DNA of 10,845 nucleotides, from assembly GCA_028281425.1 (NCBI GenBank), contig JANQJX010000187.1, forward strand, positions 1 to 10,845, given 5' to 3'. The notes under the pieces are model-generated. The model was not told where the DNA came from. It searched no databases and saw only the letters and a program-made list of their open reading frames with translations. Position 1 is the first letter of the stretch. The number at the start of each line of letters is the position of its first letter. A program made the position numbers and the translations under genes. The stretch is from Simkania sp. (GTDB taxonomy: Bacteria > Chlamydiota > Chlamydiia > Chlamydiales > Simkaniaceae). Of this stretch, positions 7,057 through 10,845 are shown in pieces.

Positions 7057-7318
7057 ATTGAGCACAATATTTACAATTTTCAAGACACCCCCCTGTCTTG
7101 ATAGAAATCAAATGACAGGTTTGAATTTCACCAATCCTATGAAATTTTGCATGAATTTTTCTTGCTTTTTCAAGCAATTCTTTCAGAATTGATCTTTGTT
7201 TCCCAAATGCTAAAAAAAAATCCTCTAAAAAACAACTTAAAAACCCTTTTATAAAAACCCAAAATAGGTTTATAATAACTTCATTTAATGGTTTATAAAC
7301 CCCATTTCTATTTCGCAA
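7004..7318 (-). pseudogene. bioB: Truncated biotin synthase gene (5' part only)
   Basis: The frame contains ILKELLEKARKIHAKFHRIG and then HLISIKTGGCLENCKYCAQS, which matches the N-terminus of biotin synthase up to the radical-SAM CxxxCxxC cluster motif (CLENCKYC). BioB inserts sulfur into dethiobiotin. The match stops at about 7055; the remaining residues to the stop at 7004 are unlike BioB, and the TIM-barrel remainder (about 270 residues) is missing. At the same point another frame becomes ferritin-like, which suggests a deletion joining two genes. The true start is unclear: the open frame begins at a TTG (7318), and a GAGGA lies near 7218 without a start codon after it. No active enzyme is possible. 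Confidence 0.75.
7267..7301. promoter_or_regulatory. GGTTTATAA direct repeat with 12-bp palindrome; possible operator
   Basis: GGTTTATAA occurs at 7267-7275 and again at 7290-7298, 23 bp apart. The second copy is part of a perfect palindrome GGTTTATAAACC (7290-7301). The first includes TATAAT (7271-7276), a consensus -10 box on the plus strand, though no good -35 was found. The pair lies between the bioB remnant and the divergent winged-helix gene, where an operator for that regulator would be expected. Half-sites resemble the BirA half-site GGTTTACAA, but their relative orientation is the reverse of the known BirA operator. Confidence 0.4.
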
Positions 7319-7370
7319 AAACTAAAACCTAAATGTGGATTAAACAAACTCAAAAACGAATTAATTTTTT

Positions 7371-8159
7371 ATGCTTGAGGTTCTTTTTAACCAAAAAAAT
7401 ACAGGGAAAATTCTCATTTTTTTATTTGTCAATGGAAAATGTTATGGAACCCAAATCCACCGACTTTTAAACATCCCTTTAACACCCATTCAAAAAATTT
7501 TACGGCGATTAGAAAATGGTGGAATTATTCTCAGTGAATATGCAGGAAAAACCAAAATCTTCCGCTTTAATCCTGGATTTCCTTTAATCAATGAACTCGA
7601 ACAACTCCTGAAGAAAGCCTATACATTCCTCTCTGCACAAGAAAAAAAAGCATTCTATGTTGCCGAAGAGGCTTCTATTGCAAAACCCCCTGAGAGCAAG
7701 GTGCATATTCTTCTAGATTTTTGGGAAAAACTCTCTTCCGTAAAACATCTGACATTTAATGCCACCTCTAAATCCTCTCAGCAGAAAGGGTGGAATGGAA
7801 AAGGAACAGGTCAGGTGATTGTCACAAAAGGTCCCTTACAGACCCTTATTTTTACAGAAAAAGGGATCTGGAAGGGAAAGGTGGGTCCAGATGTCAATTT
7901 CAGTAATACATTTCGATGGACTCTCGATCGAGCGGCAGGTGTGATTTCCTTAGAACATCTACGTAGAGGAATTGATCATCCCGTTTTCTTATTTCACCTT
8001 GTTCCCTATTCTAAATGCTCCCTTTCCTCCATTCACCCTCACCTTTGTGATGGAGATGCTTATTTTGGACAAGTCGACTTTGATCAATATGGACTCAGAC
8101 TGAATTGGCGTATCATTGTCCCCAAAAAAAATGAATTTATTGAATATTTTTTCTCTTAA
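7371..8159 (+). CDS. Winged-helix DNA-binding protein fused to a DUF6314-like domain
   Basis: Probable transcription regulator, 262 residues. Residues 1-85 look like a winged helix-turn-helix of ArsR/MarR type: NTGKILIFLFVNGKCYGTQI, then a second helix, the recognition helix LTPIQKILRRLENGG (37-51) and a wing (IILSEYAGKTKIFRFNPGFP). After a linker, residues 110-262 resemble the uncharacterised DUF6314 family: the TEKGIW block (162-167), NTFRWTLDRAAGVISLEHLR (179-198), PVFLFHLVP (204-212), HPHLCDGDAYFGQV (222-235) and LNWRIIVPKKNEFIEYFF (244-261). The DUF6314 match is from remembered family pattern. Ligand and targets are unknown; no signal peptide or membrane segment is seen. The ATG lacks a clear ribosome site. 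It is divergent from the bioB remnant, so an ancestral role in controlling that locus is possible but unproven. Confidence 0.8.
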   Translation: MLEVLFNQKNTGKILIFLFVNGKCYGTQIHRLLNIPLTPIQKILRRLENGGIILSEYAGKTKIFRFNPGFPLINELEQLLKKAYTFLSAQEKKAFYVAEEASIAKPPESKVHILLDFWEKLSSVKHLTFNATSKSSQQKGWNGKGTGQVIVTKGPLQTLIFTEKGIWKGKVGPDVNFSNTFRWTLDRAAGVISLEHLRRGIDHPVFLFHLVPYSKCSLSSIHPHLCDGDAYFGQVDFDQYGLRLNWRIIVPKKNEFIEYFFS

Positions 8160-8187
8160 CCTGCATTTCTGGAACTGTCTTGAACTG

Positions 8188-8218
8188 AAAAATCTTTCGG
8201 ATCCACTGAGATTTTTTT
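8188..8218 (+). terminator. Possible terminator after the winged-helix gene
   Basis: AAAAATCT (8188-8195) pairs with AGATTTTT (8209-8216) around a 13-nt loop, and the right arm runs into TTTTTTT (8212-8218). The stem is AT-rich and weak. It lies in the gap between two convergent genes, 28 nt after the stop at 8159. A second small hairpin (AAAGGA/TCCTTT, around 8224-8242) is nearby. Confidence 0.35.
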
Positions 8219-8268
8219 CGAAAAAGGAAAAAAGATCCTTTAGACGATGATTTTCCAGCATTTACCCA

Positions 8269-9294
8269 TCAATAACTATTGATATCTAATTCAACTTTTC
8301 CTCGAAACATCCGATAAATCCAAAAACCATAGGCTAAGACAAGAGGGACTCCAATACACGCAACCGTAAAAATCACCTTTAATGTCGCAAGAGATGCTGA
8401 TGCATTATAAAGAGTCAAACTGAATTGCTCAGGATTTACACTTGAACGTACAAGATAAGGATAGATGCCCACACCAAAAAGAGCAAAAAGGAAAAAAATA
8501 CTCAAACAAGAAGAAATAAAGGCCCATCCATTTCTTTTTTTCATGATAGAAATAAAAATATTTGCAATTGATAATAAAGCAAAAAGAGCAATGCAATAAA
8601 GCCAAGGAATGTTTTGCATGATTTCCAACATATGAGGCATTTTTAAAAGAGTCAAAATCGTAATCACAATATAACAAATCATAAAAAATATCATGGAAAG
8701 ATAGGTCCACTTTTTCACATGATCATGCAGACTTCCTTCTGTTTTCATAAGCAGATAAATGGATCCATGCATTGTAAAAAGAGCAATAGAGGTAACACCT
8801 AAAATCACTGTATAAAGATTAAAAAAATCTTTAAATGAACCCCAAAAAATTCCGTTTTGATCTAGAGGAATCCCTTGAATTAAATTCCCGATCATCACAC
8901 CAATCACAAAAGCCATAACAATCGAAGAGAAACTAAAAATCCCATCCCATATCCATCTCCATCTTTTCCCTTCTAACTTTGAGCGAAATTCAATAGCAAC
9001 AGCACGAAAAATAAGAGCCGCTATCATCACCATAATCAAAGAATAAAAGGCTGAGCAAATAGTGGCATAAGCTGGAGGAAATCCTGCAAACATCCCCCCA
9101 AAAATGATGATAAGCCAAACCTCATTTCCATCCCATACAGGACCGATAGCATTGAGAAAAATACGTCTTTCTCGGTCATCTCTTGCAAGTAAATGGAGCG
9201 CACCTACACCTAAGTCAAACCCATCGAGAATCGTATAAAAAATACCACTGATACAAATAATTATGTACCAAAGATTTTCAAAGACTAAAATCAA
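8269..9294 (-). CDS. cydB: Cytochrome bd ubiquinol oxidase subunit II
   Basis: Membrane subunit that pairs with CydA to form the oxygen-reducing bd oxidase of the cytoplasmic membrane. The 341-residue protein has the N-terminal signature LDGFDLGVG (23-31) and GPVWDGNEVWLI (51-62), then FRAVAIEFRSKLEGKRWRWIWD (95-116) and MIGNLIQGIPL. These are typical of CydB, spread over about eight or nine hydrophobic segments. It ends in a short polar tail (RGKVELDINSY). The start follows the cydA stop by 4 nt, with GAAGGA as ribosome site about 7 nt upstream inside the end of cydA, so the two are co-expressed. No CydX-like small hydrophobic gene follows. Confidence 0.96.
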   Translation of the reverse strand: MILVFENLWYIIICISGIFYTILDGFDLGVGALHLLARDDRERRIFLNAIGPVWDGNEVWLIIIFGGMFAGFPPAYATICSAFYSLIMVMIAALIFRAVAIEFRSKLEGKRWRWIWDGIFSFSSIVMAFVIGVMIGNLIQGIPLDQNGIFWGSFKDFFNLYTVILGVTSIALFTMHGSIYLLMKTEGSLHDHVKKWTYLSMIFFMICYIVITILTLLKMPHMLEIMQNIPWLYCIALFALLSIANIFISIMKKRNGWAFISSCLSIFFLFALFGVGIYPYLVRSSVNPEQFSLTLYNASASLATLKVIFTVACIGVPLVLAYGFWIYRMFRGKVELDINSY

Positions 9295-9298
9295 TGAT

Positions 9299-10675
9299 TT
9301 ATTCCTTCAATTGATAAGGATCTCGATAAATAGTATCATCCATTTTTTTCACAAAATCTTTTTGCTCAGGACCTACTTTAATCTTACGATCCATTAAAAA
9401 TAAAAAAAGAAAAAAAAGTAAAAGATAAATGAAAATAAACATCGTAATTGAACTGATCACTTGGCTGCTTACAATAGATTCAGAAACACCCTCTGAAGTT
9501 TTAAGTAAACGGTAAACAATCCAAGGTTGACGTCCAAGTTCTGCCGTAAACCATCCTGCTTGATTTGCTACAAAAGGGAATATAATCGATAAAATCAAAT
9601 AACGATTGATCCATTTTGATGTTTCAAATGCCTTGCGTTTCCAAAGAATAAACCCCAAAATGACTGCAAGAAACATGGCTCCCCACATATAAATCATAAG
9701 ATGATAGAGCTGAAAAACACTCGAAACAGGGGGCCAATCACTTTTTGGAAAATTTTCAAGACCCAAAATCGGTGTTTTAAAATTGCGGTAAATAAAAAAA
9801 CTTAAGAGTCCTGGGATTTGAAGAGCATGAACTTTTTTCTTTTCAACATCGACCGTCCCTACAATATTCATCGCTGTTTTTTCTTCTGTTTTAAAAATAC
9901 CTTCCATGGCAGCAAATTTCTCAGGTTGATTTTTTGCAACACCACGTCCTGTGCTATCGGCAGAAACAAGTTGTAAAAGGGAGAAAACAAGGGCCATGAT
10001 TAAACCAATTTTCATACAATGCTTAGCAAAATTCAGTTCTCTTTTTTTCAAAAAATAATAAGCACTTACAGAGATCACCATAAAAACCCCTGTCAGCCAA
10101 CAGCCAATGATCACATGGGTTAGACGATCTAGAAAAGAGGGGTTAAAAACCATCTGCCAAAAACTGGTTAAAACAGCACGGGCCTCTCTTCCTACCCCTT
10201 CTATTTTAAAACCTGCAGGTGTTTGCATCCAAGAATTGGCAGCTACAATCCAAACAGCACTAAAATGGGCCCCAACTGCAACACAAATGGTGGAAATATA
10301 GTGCACTTTTTGACTAAAACGTTCCCAACCAAATAACATGATTCCAATAAACCCAGCCTCTAAAAAAAAAGCAAAGATTCCTTCTGCAGCAAGGGCACTG
10401 CCAAAAACATTCCCAACAAAACGGGAATACCTTCCCCAATTACTCCCAAAACCAAAAACTTGAACTAACCCTGTTGCGACTCCAAGAGCAAAAGTCAACG
10501 AAAAAATCTTTGTCCAAAATTTGGCCATTTGACGATAAATCTCTTTTTGTTTTTTTAAAAAAAGAGACTCCATGATAACAATCATCAAACTTAAGCCAAT
10601 GCTTAAGGGAGGATAGAGATAATGAAAAGCAATATTAATTGTAAATTGGATTCTTGAAAGTAATAAAACATCCAT
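9299..10675 (-). CDS. cydA: Cytochrome bd ubiquinol oxidase subunit I (short Q-loop form)
   Basis: Haem-carrying, quinol-oxidising subunit of bd oxidase, which reduces oxygen with high affinity at the cytoplasmic membrane. The 458-residue product has RIQFTINIAFHYLYPPLSIG with axial His18, the GVATG block, AAEGIFAFFLEAGF (Glu98 and Glu106), NSWMQTP (147-153), His187 in RLTHVIIG, the Q-loop start GRGVAKNQPEKFAAMEG (243-259), Met327 as a likely haem b558 ligand, and GWFTAELGRQPW (374-385). It is shorter than E. coli CydA (522), mainly because the C-terminal Q-loop insertion is absent; this short form is common outside enterobacteria. AAGAAGAG stands 9 nt before the ATG. First gene of the cydAB operon. 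Confidence 0.97.
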   Translation of the reverse strand: MDVLLLSRIQFTINIAFHYLYPPLSIGLSLMIVIMESLFLKKQKEIYRQMAKFWTKIFSLTFALGVATGLVQVFGFGSNWGRYSRFVGNVFGSALAAEGIFAFFLEAGFIGIMLFGWERFSQKVHYISTICVAVGAHFSAVWIVAANSWMQTPAGFKIEGVGREARAVLTSFWQMVFNPSFLDRLTHVIIGCWLTGVFMVISVSAYYFLKKRELNFAKHCMKIGLIMALVFSLLQLVSADSTGRGVAKNQPEKFAAMEGIFKTEEKTAMNIVGTVDVEKKKVHALQIPGLLSFFIYRNFKTPILGLENFPKSDWPPVSSVFQLYHLMIYMWGAMFLAVILGFILWKRKAFETSKWINRYLILSIIFPFVANQAGWFTAELGRQPWIVYRLLKTSEGVSESIVSSQVISSITMFIFIYLLLFFLFLFLMDRKIKVGPEQKDFVKKMDDTIYRDPYQLKE

Positions 10676-10706
10676 GAAGTAATGCTCTTCTTATAAAATA
10701 AGTCTC

Positions 10707-10735
10707 AACGTAGCTTCCAAATTTTTACTTGTCAA
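10707..10735 (-). promoter_or_regulatory. Predicted promoter for cydAB
   Basis: On the minus strand a perfect -35 TTGACA (10730-10735) is followed after 17 nt by TACGTT (10707-10712). The -10 keeps only the first, second and last consensus bases, so the promoter is probably moderate or needs an activator. Start would fall near 10700, giving a leader of about 25 nt to the cydA ATG at 10675. It begins 9 nt past the upstream terminator hairpin. Confidence 0.5.
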
Positions 10736-10743
10736 TTGATAAA

Positions 10744-10770
10744 AAAAGCCCCAAAAATTTTGGGGCTTTT
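10744..10770 (-). terminator. Rho-independent terminator of the upstream outer-membrane protein gene
   Basis: Perfect inverted repeat: AAAAGCCCCAAAA (10744-10756) and TTTTGGGGCTTTT (10758-10770) around a single A, giving in practice an AAAAGCCCC/GGGGCTTTT stem with an AT loop and T-runs on both strands. It lies 24 nt downstream of the stop codon at 10795-10797 and insulates cydAB. It would work in both directions. Confidence 0.85.
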
Positions 10771-10794
10771 CTCTAACAGAAAACCAAGATTTTC

Positions 10795-10845
10795 TTAAAA
10801 ATCAAACCTTGCGCGTACGGTCAAACCTTGCATAAACAGATTGCC
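10795..10845 (-). CDS. C-terminus of a probable outer-membrane beta-barrel protein (partial)
   Basis: The last 16 codons of a minus-strand gene entering from beyond the window read GNLFMQGLTVRARFDF, then TAA. Alternating hydrophobic residues ending in Phe are the usual last beta strand (BAM recognition signal) of Gram-negative outer-membrane proteins. In Chlamydia-related bacteria such tails occur on MOMP-like porins. The strong terminator just downstream confirms a real gene end. Which porin or barrel it is cannot be told from this fragment. Confidence 0.6.
   Translation of the reverse strand, partial: GNLFMQGLTVRARFDF

Noticed and set aside
7267..7301. Canonical BirA operator
   Set aside because: Known BirA sites read TTGTAAACC then GGTTTACAA; here the half-sites occur in the reverse order or as direct repeats, and no correctly oriented pair with 15-16 nt spacing was found.
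7989..8261. Minus-strand frame starting 8 nt after the cydB stop, considered as a CydX-like third subunit
   Set aside because: The product is polar and not hydrophobic, and most of it lies antisense to the winged-helix/DUF6314 gene.
8429..8710. Alternative minus-strand frame inside cydB
   Set aside because: Phe/Cys-rich frame-shifted reading of cydB with no independent start signal.
10107..10301. Plus-strand frame inside cydA
   Set aside because: Antisense shadow of a strongly conserved cydA region.
1..10845. CRISPR arrays, tRNA or rRNA genes
   Set aside because: No regularly spaced repeats and no tRNA- or rRNA-like sequence were seen on either strand.

Overview
The window looks like a piece of an AT-rich chromosome from a Chlamydia-related bacterium (phylum Chlamydiota, probably outside the genus Chlamydia). 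Three things point there. A triosephosphate isomerase gene lies divergent from xseA-xseB-dxs, which matches my memory of the order in Chlamydia. The proteins themselves look chlamydial: a divergent Dxs, a short CydA and a deformylase with a HENDH metal motif. At the right edge is the tail of an outer-membrane beta-barrel protein ending in Phe. The genus is not resolved.

Layout. Positions 1-608 hold no intact gene. About 162-392 is the wreck of an IS transposase broken over several frames, followed by a GC-richer stretch I could not identify. Positions 609-2193 (minus strand) are a tight operon tpiA-secG-def with 4-nt ATGA overlaps, driven by a strong-looking promoter at 2212-2240. From 2299 to 6809 (plus strand) runs an equally tight operon xseA-xseB-dxs-nadK, transcribed away from tpiA out of a 75-105 nt shared gap. 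Positions 6810-7370 are a decay zone: the start of a biotin synthase gene (bioB) is joined to the tail of what looks like a ferritin-like protein gene, both minus strand. Divergent from it, 7371-8159 encodes a winged-helix DNA-binding domain fused to a DUF6314-like domain; a GGTTTATAA repeat/palindrome lies between the two. Positions 8269-10675 (minus strand) encode cytochrome bd oxidase, cydA then cydB, with a promoter at 10707-10735. A near-perfect hairpin terminator at 10744-10770 separates this from the 3' end of an outer-membrane protein gene that continues beyond the window.

How the genes work together. Most are housekeeping: glycolysis (TpiA), protein export (SecG), N-terminal processing (Def), DNA repair (ExoVII), isoprenoid precursor synthesis (Dxs, which uses the glyceraldehyde 3-phosphate that TpiA makes), NADP synthesis (NadK), and high-affinity oxygen respiration (CydAB). 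I see no obviously new multi-gene system. The points most worth a second look are the wHTH-DUF6314 fusion with its possible operator, the bioB/ferritin-like chimera, and the Dxs with several substitutions at normally conserved active-site positions.
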